Below the pieces are notes generated by a model that was given only the letters and a program-made list of their open reading frames with translations, did no database searches and was not told the DNA's origin. Both the position numbers and the translations under genes were made by a program. Positions 16,085 through 26,900 of a DNA stretch of 64,000 nucleotides are shown piece by piece (position 1 is the stretch's first letter; the number at the start of each line of letters is the position of its first letter). The stretch is from Bacteroidales bacterium (GTDB lineage Bacteria; Bacteroidota; Bacteroidia; Bacteroidales; JAADJA01), in the NCBI GenBank assembly GCA_021740645.1, contig JAIOZL010000016.1, forward strand, positions 21,533 to 85,532. Reading direction: 5' to 3'.

Positions 16085-19000
16085 ATGGCATTATCAGATA
16101 AACCAATCAGGTTAAGCAAGGCGGCTAGAGAATTTAACGTAGGTCTCACCACTATCGTTGAATACCTCTCCAAGAATGGAGTGGAAATTACTTCCAGCCC
16201 AAATACTAAGCTTACACCTGAAATATATGCATTACTTGAAAAGGAATTCCAGTCCCAAAAATCAGTTAAAGAAGAAGCAAAAAAAATTGGCCTGGATTAT
16301 ACTGACCATCAAACCATATCGATTGATGATGAAATAGCCAAGCAAAGTGAATATGATTCGGAGGATGAGTTCGATGAAGTATTCATTAAAGATATTTCTT
16401 TAACAAAGGATGAAGCCAAGAAAACTGTCGCTGAAAGTAAACCTGAAGCTAAAGAAGAGCCTAAAAAAGAAGAAAAACCATCAGCTCCTGAAAAGAAAGA
16501 AGAGGAACCTGTTGTTGAAGCGCCGTTAAAGGAAATAAAAGAAACATCTAAAAAAGAAGAAGAACCTTCTGTGGAAGCCGTTTCTCCGAAAGAAGAAATT
16601 GAAGTGGAGAAGGAGAAGGCCCAACCCGAAAAAATTGAAGAACCAATTCAGGAAGATGAGGTTGAAGGACAACCAAGGGTATTAGGGAAAATTGATCTTG
16701 AAAAGATCAACATGAAGACCAAACCCAGGAGAAAGTCAACGGAAGAAAAAAAGAAGGAACGAGAAGAAAAACGAAAAGCAACAAAAGATCAATCAAAAGC
16801 TTTGAAACCTGTTGCTAAGAAAGCAGTAGAGGAGGAGAAGCCGAAAGAAAAAGTTGTTGAAAAGAAAGAAGAAACAAAACCTGTTGAGCCGCCAAAAAAA
16901 GAAGAAGAAAAGCCCAGAGATGATAATTTCATAAAGACGAAGTTTCAGAAGCTTCAAGGTCCCACGATTGTGGATAAAATTGAATTGCCTGAGGTAAGGA
17001 AAAAACAGGATAAAAAGCCTGTCGCCTCCTCATCTGATAACAGGGTTACTGGTAAAAATAAGAAAAAACGCCGACGGATTCAGAAAACGGATAAGCCGGT
17101 TGAACAGAAAAAACCAGAACAACAGGGCAATCGCTGGAACAAGACTACTGCCAAACCTGGCCGTGGCCGAAAAGATCATGACCGACCTGAAATATCAGAA
17201 GAAGATATTCAGAAGCAGATTAAAGAAACACTGGCTAAGCTTACCGGAGGGGGCAAATCCAAATCGGTAAAATACAGGAAAGAAAAACGGCAGTCGATCA
17301 GCCAGGCCAAACAAAAAGAGCTTGATAAGATCGAACTGGAAAAGAATATTATTAAAGTTACTGAATTTGTTACGGCTAACGAACTGGCCACCATGATGAA
17401 TGTGCAGGTAAATGAAGTTATTTCAACCTGTATGTCGCTGGGTATGTTCGTTTCAATAAACCAGCGTCTTGATGCGGAAACATTATCACTGGTAGCAGAA
17501 GAATTTGGGTATGAAGTGGAATTTGTGAGCGTAGATGTGGTAGAAACTATTGGTGACGTAGAAGATGCTATTGACAATGAGGCTGATCTTGTTCCACGTG
17601 CTCCTGTTGTTACAGTTATGGGCCATGTTGACCATGGAAAAACCAAACTTCTTGACTTTATTCGGAGTGCCAATGTGGTAGCCGGAGAAGCGGGAGGAAT
17701 AACACAGCATATTGGTGCCTACGAAGTAACGCTGGAGGGTAACAAACAAATTACTTTCCTTGATACGCCAGGTCACGAAGCATTTACAGCCATGCGTGCA
17801 AGGGGTGCGAAAGTTACAGATGTGGCCATAATTGTTGTTGCAGCTGACGATAATGTTATGCCTCAAACCAGGGAAGCGATCAACCATGCCCAGGCAGCAG
17901 GTGTGCCTATTGTTTTTGCTATTAATAAAATTGATAAGTCAGGTGCAAATCCCGAAAAAATCAAAGAAGAGCTTTCCAAGATGAATATCCTTGTCGAAGA
18001 TTGGGGTGGAAAATACCAGAGTCAGGAAATTTCGGCAAAACAGGGTATCAATATTTCTGAATTACTCGAAAAGGTATTGCTTGAAGCCGAGCTACTTGAC
18101 CTTAAGGCCAATCCTAATAAGCCTGCTTACGGAACAGTGATTGAGAGCTCCCTTGACAAGGGACGGGGTTATATTGCAAAATTGCTTGTCCAGGACGGCA
18201 CTATGAAAACAGGAGATGTGGTTATTGCAGGATCGACCATTGGACGTGTAAAAGCCATGTACAACGAAAGAAACCAACCCATTACAAGTGCCGGGCCTGC
18301 AACCCCCGTATTGTTACTTGGTTTAAACGGAGCTCCTCAGGCTGGTGATGGATTTAATGTAATGGTGGATGAAAAGGAGGCTAAATCAATCGCTACAAAA
18401 CGTCAACAATTACAGCGTGAGCAGGGAATCAGGACACAAAAACATGTGACCCTTGATGAGATTGGCCGCAGGATAGCAATTGGTGATTTTAAAGAGTTGA
18501 ACATTATCGTAAAAGGTGATGTGGATGGATCAGTAGAAGCCCTTTCGGACTCATTACTTAAACTATCAAATCAACAAATACAAGTTAACATTATCCATAA
18601 GTCAGTAGGTCAGGTTACAGAAACCGATGTAAACCTTGCCTCTGCCTCCGATGCTATTATTGTTGCCTTCCAGGTGCGCCCATCACTAAGCGCGCGTAAA
18701 CTTGCAGAACAGGAGCAAATTGATATTCGCCTGTATTCGATCATTTACCAGGCTATTGAAGAAATAAAAGCCGCTATGGAAGGGATGCTTTCACCTGAAA
18801 TTGAAGAAAAGATCGTATGTAATGTAGAAGTAAGGGAAGTGTATAAGATTACCAAAGTAGGAACTGTAGCAGGTTGTATGGTGCTTGATGGCGTTATCAC
18901 ACGTAAAACAAAAGTCAGGATTATACGTGATGGAATTGTAGTTTATACCGGTATGCTCGGTTCTTTGAAACGATTTAAAGACGACGCTAAAGAGGTTAAA

Positions 19001-19102
19001 TCAGGCTATGAATGCGGATTGAATATCGAAAACTTTAATGATATTAAAGTGGGTGATATTGTGGAAGGTTATGAAGAAGTGGAAGTTAAAAGGAAACTCT
19101 AG
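16085..19102 (+). CDS. infB: Translation initiation factor IF-2
   Basis: 1005 residues. It delivers initiator fMet-tRNA to the 30S subunit and promotes subunit joining. An N-terminal IF2N module ([21 protein letters not shown]) is followed by a roughly 300-residue charged linker rich in Lys, Glu and Pro (about 100-400), a second IF2N-like segment, and the G domain with GHVDHGKT at 513-520, DTPGHE and NKID. The remaining beta-barrel domains (II to IV) are complete. The linker is low-complexity but in frame. Its stop codon overlaps the convergent PHP gene by 4 bp. Confidence 0.97.
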   Translation: MALSDKPIRLSKAAREFNVGLTTIVEYLSKNGVEITSSPNTKLTPEIYALLEKEFQSQKSVKEEAKKIGLDYTDHQTISIDDEIAKQSEYDSEDEFDEVFIKDISLTKDEAKKTVAESKPEAKEEPKKEEKPSAPEKKEEEPVVEAPLKEIKETSKKEEEPSVEAVSPKEEIEVEKEKAQPEKIEEPIQEDEVEGQPRVLGKIDLEKINMKTKPRRKSTEEKKKEREEKRKATKDQSKALKPVAKKAVEEEKPKEKVVEKKEETKPVEPPKKEEEKPRDDNFIKTKFQKLQGPTIVDKIELPEVRKKQDKKPVASSSDNRVTGKNKKKRRRIQKTDKPVEQKKPEQQGNRWNKTTAKPGRGRKDHDRPEISEEDIQKQIKETLAKLTGGGKSKSVKYRKEKRQSISQAKQKELDKIELEKNIIKVTEFVTANELATMMNVQVNEVISTCMSLGMFVSINQRLDAETLSLVAEEFGYEVEFVSVDVVETIGDVEDAIDNEADLVPRAPVVTVMGHVDHGKTKLLDFIRSANVVAGEAGGITQHIGAYEVTLEGNKQITFLDTPGHEAFTAMRARGAKVTDVAIIVVAADDNVMPQTREAINHAQAAGVPIVFAINKIDKSGANPEKIKEELSKMNILVEDWGGKYQSQEISAKQGINISELLEKVLLEAELLDLKANPNKPAYGTVIESSLDKGRGYIAKLLVQDGTMKTGDVVIAGSTIGRVKAMYNERNQPITSAGPATPVLLLGLNGAPQAGDGFNVMVDEKEAKSIATKRQQLQREQGIRTQKHVTLDEIGRRIAIGDFKELNIIVKGDVDGSVEALSDSLLKLSNQQIQVNIIHKSVGQVTETDVNLASASDAIIVAFQVRPSLSARKLAEQEQIDIRLYSIIYQAIEEIKAAMEGMLSPEIEEKIVCNVEVREVYKITKVGTVAGCMVLDGVITRKTKVRIIRDGIVVYTGMLGSLKRFKDDAKEVKSGYECGLNIENFNDIKVGDIVEGYEEVEVKRKL

Positions 19103-20325
19103 TTAATTCTGTTCATCTTTCCTGTCCTTCTTTTTTTTCTGATGATAACAATGTTTATTATCACAAAAATCAAACTGGAAAATCCAATTATCCTCAAAAT
19201 CCATGTTTTCCAATAATTAATTTTGGCTGCTGGCATTTTTGAAGGCGAAATCCCATCAAAACGACAGACCGGGTTCAGACAAAAAAATGATTGATCAGGG
19301 AAGTGAATTTCAGTTCTTATATAAGTATCCTCGTCGTTAATTGAGTAAAACGATTCCTTAACATTCATCACCGATTTTAAAAGCTTGCCATTCTGTCCAA
19401 TAAATCTGATCTCAGAAGCCATGGAATCAACCCTTACTTTTATTGTATCTCCAATTACCTCAAATCCCGTAAGCTTTGGAATCACCTTAATACGTTTGAC
19501 TTTATCCTCAAAGGTCTCATGATTTGGCCTGTATATTCTTGCTCCGTAAGCGTTTCCTTCCTTTAATGCATGAATGATATTCTCTTTTTCAACTACGGGT
19601 GTGTTGATTAGTGTACAGTGATGTCCTATTTCATCCGGATTGTTAATGTCATGAGCATCATCATCTCCCAGTATAGTCACATAATTGCCAGCTGAAAGTG
19701 CTTCATCCCAGTGATCTACTGAAAACCGGTAATTATTCATTACTTCAATTCCGTCATAGCCTCCCAGGTACTTCATGTCTTCAAGGCTGTATCCTCCTCT
19801 CAATAAGGGATGGGCAAGATAAATAAGGGCATTATCTTTTCTAAGCGAGTGTATTATGTGCTGTTTTTGGTGAATGGTCTGGAAAATGGGATAATCTTTC
19901 CACATAACCCTTTTGGCTCCGATTAAAACCTGATGGCTTTTTTGAATTCCGTACCCATGCTCGTAAACCGGAACATAAGAGGCTTTATTTTCTCCATAAC
20001 GGTTTATTTTCTGATAGTCTGAGGTTCCAATAATGTCGTACCCAAGACTTTTATATAATTTAGCGATGTCCTCGTTAGAATTGCCACTTCCTGAAGTAAT
20101 TCCCCCCCAGGCACGTGATTGAATCTGGAAATTCCCTTTTCTCCAGTTTTCAGATTGCATATTTTGGTAGGGGTTATAAAACAACTTTCCTGAAAATGGT
20201 TTTCCGGCTGTAAAATCATATACCGGACAGCTTATATATTTTATATAAAAAATCAGAAGAAAGCTTATTAAAACAAATAAAATGAGCTTTCCAATTAGTT
20301 TGAGAATTCGAATCACAAAATTCAT
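19099..20325 (-). CDS. Membrane-anchored PHP-domain phosphoesterase-like protein
   Basis: Starting at the ATG at 20325 gives 408 residues; a TTG at 20406 would add 27. The N-terminal hydrophobic segment (about 8-28) anchors the protein, and a second membrane segment lies near the C terminus (about 375-395) before a basic tail. Between them are PHP-type metal-ligand motifs: an Ala-His-Pro ([10 protein letters not shown]) and a Gly-Asp-Asp-Asp-Ala-His-Asp. The classic N-terminal HxH of PHP enzymes is not obvious; the region reads [15 protein letters not shown] where an HTHSxxSDG motif would be expected, so metal binding may be incomplete. Substrate unknown. It converges on infB with overlapping stops. 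Confidence 0.65.
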   Translation of the reverse strand: MNFVIRILKLIGKLILFVLISFLLIFYIKYISCPVYDFTAGKPFSGKLFYNPYQNMQSENWRKGNFQIQSRAWGGITSGSGNSNEDIAKLYKSLGYDIIGTSDYQKINRYGENKASYVPVYEHGYGIQKSHQVLIGAKRVMWKDYPIFQTIHQKQHIIHSLRKDNALIYLAHPLLRGGYSLEDMKYLGGYDGIEVMNNYRFSVDHWDEALSAGNYVTILGDDDAHDINNPDEIGHHCTLINTPVVEKENIIHALKEGNAYGARIYRPNHETFEDKVKRIKVIPKLTGFEVIGDTIKVRVDSMASEIRFIGQNGKLLKSVMNVKESFYSINDEDTYIRTEIHFPDQSFFCLNPVCRFDGISPSKMPAAKINYWKTWILRIIGFSSLIFVIINIVIIRKKRRTGKMNRIN

Positions 20326-20724
20326 GAATTTAAATCGAGTTATAATCTGCAAAGCTAGAGAATTAATTTTATTGGTTATGGAATCATAAATCCTAATAAT
20401 ATTCAAAAATTTGGCCGAAAGGTTAGTAGGTGTCAGCTAAAGGTTTTCAGATAATTAAATTCTTAAGGCTTACAACGAAATAAGAGGAATGTGCGCTGTT
20501 CATTTGAGGTGCCTAAATAGTTCGGGATAAGGCAGTAGGGATTTTGATTTAATAAATAGATGGCAAGCTTCATAATTTTCTCCTTCGCTGCTTTCCTGGA
20601 TATATCTGTTGGTATTACCTTATTCTTTCTTGTTAAAACATTTCTCCATTAACAACATTTAACAGTTTGAAACGTATTGTTTATGGTAAAAGCGTAATTT
20701 TACAAGCGATTAGTCCGTTATCAC
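20326..20724. other. Intergenic region between the divergent PHP and prc genes
   Basis: 399 bp that must hold both promoters. A possible element for prc is TTTG at 20666-20669 with TAATTTTA at 20695-20702, but the 25-bp spacing is wider than consensus. I see no tRNA fold, long repeat or credible ORF. Confidence 0.4.
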
Positions 20725-22881
20725 ATGAAAATAGCTAAAATGAATAATTTGAAATTAAAACTTTCTGCTCTCGCAATACTATTGTTATCTGTAAGTCTTT
20801 GGGTATTGGCATCCAGAAGCAATGAGGATGATCTTAGAAGAGATTTACTCATGAAAGTAGTCTCCTTTGCTGTTAACTCCGGCCATTACGACCCAGGTGA
20901 TATCAATGATAACTTTTCGGAGAAAGCCTGGGAACTCTACATCGACAGGATAGATTATGCCAAGAGGTTTCTGCTACAGGAGGATGTGGATAAACTGGCA
21001 AAATTCAAACACGATATTGATGATGCTGTAAACGAAGTAAATTTTGATTTTTTTGATCTCTCGATTGAAATTCTTGACAAGCGAACGAATGAAACGGAAG
21101 GATATTTTAAAGAAATATTAGCCAAACCATTTGATTTTGAAAAGGAAGAGTTTTATGAATTCGATCCTGATAAAAGGGAATTTGCTAAAAGTAAAAAAGA
21201 ATTAAAGGAAAGATGGCGCCTTTCGCTGAAATATGAAACCATGAACCGCATTTTTGACATGACAGAGGATCAGGAAAAAGCAGCAGAAAAAAGTGATACT
21301 GTTACGATTAAGACTTTTGCTGAAATTGAAAAAGATGCCCGTGAAAAAATATTAAAGCGTTATGATGATTGGTATCATCGTATTCGTAAACTTAATGAAG
21401 ATGATCGATTGAGTACTTATGTGAATGCTATTGTAAATGTTTTTGATCCGCATACCGAATATTTTCCACCAAGGGATAAAGAAAACTTTGATATTCGATT
21501 TTCGGGTCAGTTAGAAGGTATTGGTGCCCAGTTAACTCAAAAGAACGCCTATGTTGAGGTTTCACGGGTAATTCCGGGAAGCCCTTCCTGGAAACAGGGT
21601 GAATTAGAAGTAGGTGATTTTATTCTTAAAGTAGCGCAGGACGGGGAAGACCCGGTTGATATAGTAGATATGCGGCTTAATGATGCAGTTCAGCTTATAC
21701 GGGGTAAAAAGGGAACCAAGGTAATTTTATCAATCAAGAAATTGGATGGTACTCTTAAGGATATTTCCATTATTCGCGATGTGGTTGTACTTGAAGAAAC
21801 CTATGCAAAATCTGCGATTATAAAGGATGATAACAACGGAATGAACTATGGGTATATAAAACTGCCCTCTTTTTATGTTGATTTTTCTAAGATCAATGGC
21901 AAAAACTGTTTTGACGATGTAAAAGCGGAACTTGAAAAGCTAAAGGCCGAAAACATAGAAGGTTTGATTTTTGACTTGCGTGATAATGGTGGGGGATCCC
22001 TGGAAGATGTGGTGAAAATAGCAGGTTTATTTATTGAAGAAGGGCCAGTGGTTCAGTCGATGGGAAGAAAAGGAGCAAGCCGTATTTATAGAGATGAAGA
22101 TCCTCAAGTGCAATATGATGGTCCTATGGTGGTTATGGTTAATGGTATTAGTGCCTCTGCCTCTGAGATATTTGCTGCCGCCATGCAGGATTATAACCGG
22201 GCTATAATAATTGGCGGGAATTCTACCTTCGGAAAAGGTACAGTCCAAAATTTTACTGAATTGGATCGTATGGTTCCAAAAAAGCCCAGAGATATGCAGG
22301 ATTTGGGATCACTAAAAATGACGATACAAAAGTTTTACAGGATAAATGGAGGCTCCACCCAATTAAAAGGAGTAACTCCCGACATTATTTTCCCTGATTA
22401 CTATAACTATATGGATTTTGGTGAAAAAGATATGGATAACCCTCTTCCATGGACTGAAATTAAGTCCCTTACCTGGAATCCCTGGAATGCGGGCTATGAT
22501 GAAGATTATATTATAGATATAAGCCAGAAACGAATTCAATCGGATACCTTATTGCAATTGGTGGAGGAGAACGGTAAGCGTCTAAAGGATATTCGTGAAA
22601 ACACCAGCTTTACACTCGTTTATGACGACTATGAACTTTTAATGAAACAACGAGAGGAAGAAGGCAAACGTTTTGATCGGATCGGTAAAGACTCTCTTAA
22701 TATTTCCATTGACCTGTTAGCTACTGATAAAGCCTCAATGGTATCCGATACATCCAAAAAGGCACGCTCGGAAGCATGGCTAAGTGGCCTGACAAAAGAT
22801 GTTTACCTGCTTGGTTCAGTCAATGTTTTAAAAGATATTGAAAGCTATGAAGCTAAAAATGCAATAAAAGAGGAGGAATAG
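20725..22881 (+). CDS. prc: Carboxy-terminal processing (tail-specific) protease, S41A family
   Basis: 718 residues, with an N-terminal hydrophobic signal or anchor (about 10-28), so it acts in the periplasm. Order: an N-terminal helical domain, a PDZ domain (about 250-330, IPGSPSWKQGELEVGDFILKV), and the S41 catalytic core with NGISASASE (S478 by alignment to E. coli Prc S430) and FGKGT (K504, general base). The stretch IQKFYRINGGSTQLKGVTPDI closely follows E. coli Prc, as does the DUF3340-like C terminus. It degrades or trims periplasmic proteins, including cell-wall enzymes in E. coli. A second in-frame ATG at 20740 is possible. Confidence 0.93.
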   Translation: MKIAKMNNLKLKLSALAILLLSVSLWVLASRSNEDDLRRDLLMKVVSFAVNSGHYDPGDINDNFSEKAWELYIDRIDYAKRFLLQEDVDKLAKFKHDIDDAVNEVNFDFFDLSIEILDKRTNETEGYFKEILAKPFDFEKEEFYEFDPDKREFAKSKKELKERWRLSLKYETMNRIFDMTEDQEKAAEKSDTVTIKTFAEIEKDAREKILKRYDDWYHRIRKLNEDDRLSTYVNAIVNVFDPHTEYFPPRDKENFDIRFSGQLEGIGAQLTQKNAYVEVSRVIPGSPSWKQGELEVGDFILKVAQDGEDPVDIVDMRLNDAVQLIRGKKGTKVILSIKKLDGTLKDISIIRDVVVLEETYAKSAIIKDDNNGMNYGYIKLPSFYVDFSKINGKNCFDDVKAELEKLKAENIEGLIFDLRDNGGGSLEDVVKIAGLFIEEGPVVQSMGRKGASRIYRDEDPQVQYDGPMVVMVNGISASASEIFAAAMQDYNRAIIIGGNSTFGKGTVQNFTELDRMVPKKPRDMQDLGSLKMTIQKFYRINGGSTQLKGVTPDIIFPDYYNYMDFGEKDMDNPLPWTEIKSLTWNPWNAGYDEDYIIDISQKRIQSDTLLQLVEENGKRLKDIRENTSFTLVYDDYELLMKQREEEGKRFDRIGKDSLNISIDLLATDKASMVSDTSKKARSEAWLSGLTKDVYLLGSVNVLKDIESYEAKNAIKEEE

Positions 22882-22908
22882 GTAACTATTTGTTATTGTA
22901 CATAGCCC

Positions 22909-23580
22909 TTATTGTGAGTTCTTTAATGAGGTTGTATATCCGAGTGTGACCAAATCATTCTTGTTTTTAATCAGGTGAGTTTTACCATTACTTATCACAT
23001 ATATATTATCACAGATTTCCAGGATATGTTCGTAAAGATGATCGGTGATGATAATTCCTTTTTTAGAGCTTTCTTTCTTAATTAGTCGTTTGATTGAATC
23101 TAAATGCACTGGCATAACATGCGAAAAAGGTTCATCCAGCAAACAAAATTTAGTTTTGGATAAAAGTATAACACAGATTTCAATGATCCTTCTTTCACCT
23201 CCTGATAGTTTATTTATCTTCGTTTTATAATACTTATCAAATTCAGGGAATTGTTTTTTAAAACCTGAAAAATCTAAATTGAAATCTTTAAATATTCTTT
23301 TCAGCGAAAGTGATTTGGGGATATAACTGAACTGAGGCAGATACATCATTTCATTCTTTTGTCGCGTGGAGGTTAGTTGGCTTTTTGAATCTACTCTTAC
23401 AGAATAATTTACTGGGATCAATTTACCATAAAGAACATTAAGTAAACAAGTTTTACCCGTTCCATTCCGTCCGAGTAATCCGGTAATTTTGCCCGTTTCG
23501 CTTTTGATATAAACATCCTGCAAAACTCTCTTTTTCCCAAATTCAAGGATTATACTATCTGCCTCAAGGGTATGGTTCAT
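22909..23580 (-). CDS. ABC transporter ATP-binding protein
   Basis: Starting at the ATG at 23580 gives 223 residues. Walker A GRNGTGKT lies at about 37-44, the Q-loop in YLPQFSYIP, the signature LSGGERR near 127, Walker B CLLDEP near 150 and the switch His in IITDHLYEH. All ATPase motifs are intact. Its start overlaps the stop of the upstream 98-residue membrane protein as TGATG, which implies translational coupling. The cargo is unknown. It lies at the end of a minus-strand run headed by the two PorU-like genes, so a link to envelope biogenesis is possible but unproven. Confidence 0.85.
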   Translation of the reverse strand: MNHTLEADSIILEFGKKRVLQDVYIKSETGKITGLLGRNGTGKTCLLNVLYGKLIPVNYSVRVDSKSQLTSTRQKNEMMYLPQFSYIPKSLSLKRIFKDFNLDFSGFKKQFPEFDKYYKTKINKLSGGERRIIEICVILLSKTKFCLLDEPFSHVMPVHLDSIKRLIKKESSKKGIIITDHLYEHILEICDNIYVISNGKTHLIKNKNDLVTLGYTTSLKNSQ

Positions 23581-23876
23581 CAAATTATTATAATTGAAGA
23601 AATAATTGAAATAAAGACCAAAAAGTCAATCAATAGGGATGATACCCATAATTTTCGTTTTGAAAATCCCAGGTTATGGTAGTAATAAAGTTCACTGCTT
23701 TTATAAGTATTTATGTAGAGATAAACTAAAAATGATGTCAAAACTTTAAACCAGAAGATTGCCACAAATGACTTTAATCCGGCACTTAGCAGGATACTCC
23801 CACAGGCCGCACTGATCAATAAAGATGCAATAGCAAAGGATTTATAAAATGTCAGGATAATTCTTAATGCTGCCAT
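23580..23876 (-). CDS. Small multi-span membrane protein coupled to the ABC ATPase
   Basis: 98 residues with about three membrane segments (8-30, 36-55, 78-98). The short cytoplasmic-looking stretch YYYHNLGFSKRKLW resembles the coupling-helix region of ABC permeases (LGxSRxxLW), and the gene overlaps the ATPase start by one base. It is far smaller than a normal permease, so it may oligomerise or be a vestigial or minimal permease. No homologue recognised by name. Confidence 0.65.
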   Translation of the reverse strand: MAALRIILTFYKSFAIASLLISAACGSILLSAGLKSFVAIFWFKVLTSFLVYLYINTYKSSELYYYHNLGFSKRKLWVSSLLIDFLVFISIISSIIII

Positions 23877-23974
23877 TAACCAAATGCTATATATTACTTA
23901 AAAGGAGTGTGAAAATTATTAGTATAAGCAGACGAAGTCATTTTTATAAAAAAGAGGAAAACTAAAGTTAATTA

Positions 23975-26900
23975 TTATTGTAAGATCAATTTCTGCCTTT
24001 GTTGTGTGATATTCCCATTTTCATCTGTAACACGAACCATGTACAAATATATCCCGGGATTCAGTTTTGAGCCATTAACATCTTTGCCATCCCATACTAA
24101 AAATGGTGTTTCCGTTAATTCAGAGATTACCCTGGTTTTATAGGATGCAATATAAAGGCCCTGAAGGTTGTAGATTTCGAGTTGAATATCCAATTCTGAA
24201 CCCGGTTTTGTATGCCTGAAAGTAAAAGTGGTATTATCTGTAAATGGATTAGGAAAGTTTTTAACCCCGGATAATTTTAAGTTAGCATTCCTGTCGATTA
24301 CAAATGATATTTCTGCTACACTCGAATTGTTATATGAATCCCAGGCTTTTAATTCAAGCGTATGCTTACCATCAGGTAAATTGTAAAATGGAAAGTGAAT
24401 AGTACCACGAGTATAACTATTGGTATCAGCCACATAAAATTCATTGAGTTGCAATACGTTTGAATAGTCCTTGTCAAGCACAGCCGTTATGGTATGTCCA
24501 ATGCCATTACTGGAAAGGTTAATCCCGTTTTCATCCTCAATAAAACCTATCATCAGGGGGTTTTCATGGGTTTGATCGCCTGATCTGAAAGAGAGGTCAT
24601 TTAAAAACAGGTCGATTTTTGGACCATTGACATCATAGGCTGCATTTTCATCTATGCCACCTAAAATTAGTTGGCAAAATTCCCCACCAGCATCTACAGA
24701 TTCAGAGTTTGCATAGTAGCTGATTTTTCCCTGGCCATAACTGAATGACATGTCTTTGGGCAATACAAAACTGAAACTGAATTTTCCGTTTTCTACACTT
24801 GTTAGCCCACTCCATAGTATTTTATCCTGGTTTTTAAATTCAACCGGAAAACTTGATGGGTCATTCCCGATGGTTTTGTAAATAGTGGTTTTATCATAAA
24901 TAACCGGACGAATGATGCCATTAAAATTTTGCAAAACATTTCCCTCATCGTTAGTAATTTCACCTGTTACGTCCACTTTTTGAAGAGACCTGATGGTATC
25001 AGGAAGATGCATGGAGATTTCCACACCATTGATGGTTTTAGTCGAGACATTGTATTGAGGATAAGCCATTTTTAAAGCCGGATCGCCAAGTAAAACAAAA
25101 TTTCTAGTAGTGAGTTGGTTGAGGGGTTTCGACTCTCGGATAAGATCACCCAGGTAGGGCATACTTCCATCTGTAGGAACAAACATGCGCGAGTAGAGGT
25201 TTTCATTCAGTCTGAAATTAGACTGTGCATATGCTAGTCTGGTAGTGGTAAACAAAGCCACACCACCGCCGTTGGAATTTAACAAAACCAATTCGCCGCC
25301 AGAATATATTTCAGGCTCATCGAAACGGGTAAATTCACAGGTAGCCGTGATAAAAACCGGTAATTTTTCTTTGTTGCTCCAGTTTTGAATATCAGCTTGC
25401 TGAAGTATTCTCTCATGAGCCCAACCTCCGGTACCTCCATGCCCTATATAATTTATAACCAATGCTCCTTTCTTTACTTGTTCTTCAAGTCTCTGGTTCA
25501 CATCAGGATATCTTTGGCCTGATGGGGTCTGCTCCTGGTAATAGGAATCAAGATAAATTTTTTGTTTGTTATAGAGGTCGGTAATGTATCCCATTCCATC
25601 TGCCAGGCTATCTGCTTGAATTAGATGGAGGTTGTTATCCTCATCATCAGCTATGATGCATATCTGATTGCGCCATGCCCCAAATTGGGGTTCTTTTTTC
25701 GAAAGATAGGAATAGATTTTATCTACTGCTACTTTAGCTTCCTCTGCTGTTTGAGTTGGAATTCGTCCAATTCCGATGTCGAGGTATCCATGTGAATCGT
25801 TTCCTTCATTATCATCAAGCAAGCCAAAGTAGTCATCTACGACGTAACTTTGTGATGCAATAAGTGACTCTTCGGTCTGAAAAGTGACGATGTAATTTGT
25901 GTTGTGTTCTACCCTGTCTTTTGGGTCGACGGAACCATCTCCAAAAAGTAATAAATACCTAGGAATGTTGTCAGGATATTTATCATAAAACATTTTCATC
26001 ATATCCCGGATTGCAGAGGGGTCCTGTTTACCTGAAGAGAATTCATTGTAAATTTGTTCAGGTTCAACAAGTAAAGTCTGGAAACCATCCAACGTATCAT
26101 GCAATATCTTCAATCTTAATGCTTGCTCCGTAAAAAGTGGGTGAGATACAATTACATAATCCACCGGCCCTTGCCCGTGGATATCCTGGTTAGGAACTTC
26201 TTCCAAAAAATCAGGAGTTAAAAAGGAGGTGCCATCAAAGGCTATAAACTCTCTGAGCGAATCAGTACTTACCACAAAACTTGTTAGGCCTTCAGTAAAA
26301 GTTGTTTCAAGAAAACGGATATTGTTATTGTCAGAAACATCTATAATTTTCGTAGATTCTGTAGTGTTAGCCACATAAAACTCCGTCCGGGCTCCTTCCA
26401 GTATGCTTGATAAATCGCGGAAAGCCATTTGTCCGCCGTGGAAGTTTAGATGAGAACTCACATTTACATTAATATAATCGAGCCAGGCCCTGCTGGAGGA
26501 AGCATTTGGGAGGTATTCCAGCTCTACATTAATATCAGGCCCGCTTGCAGTATAAGTAAATGTTTTTTTCTTTTTTCTGGCATAGGTAGTCTGTCCCGGA
26601 TCAACAGAGGTCATGGTAATGGTATCAAATAATTCATTATTCACTTTCACTATCATGTAATCATTTAAATAAGTACGATTTGCAAAACCAATTTTAATAA
26701 TAACATTTTCGCTGGTATCGATATCAGGAAATGAAAAACTGAACATGCGCTGGTTTATTTGACCAAATTCTTCCCCGTACCACGTTTTACCAGACAGGAT
26801 CAGACTAATTAGCTCCTCTTCATGGAGCTGGTAGTCGTTATAATGGTGAATAAAATGATTTGGGTTACCCGGGGCAATCTCGGTCTCAACTCTTAAACCT

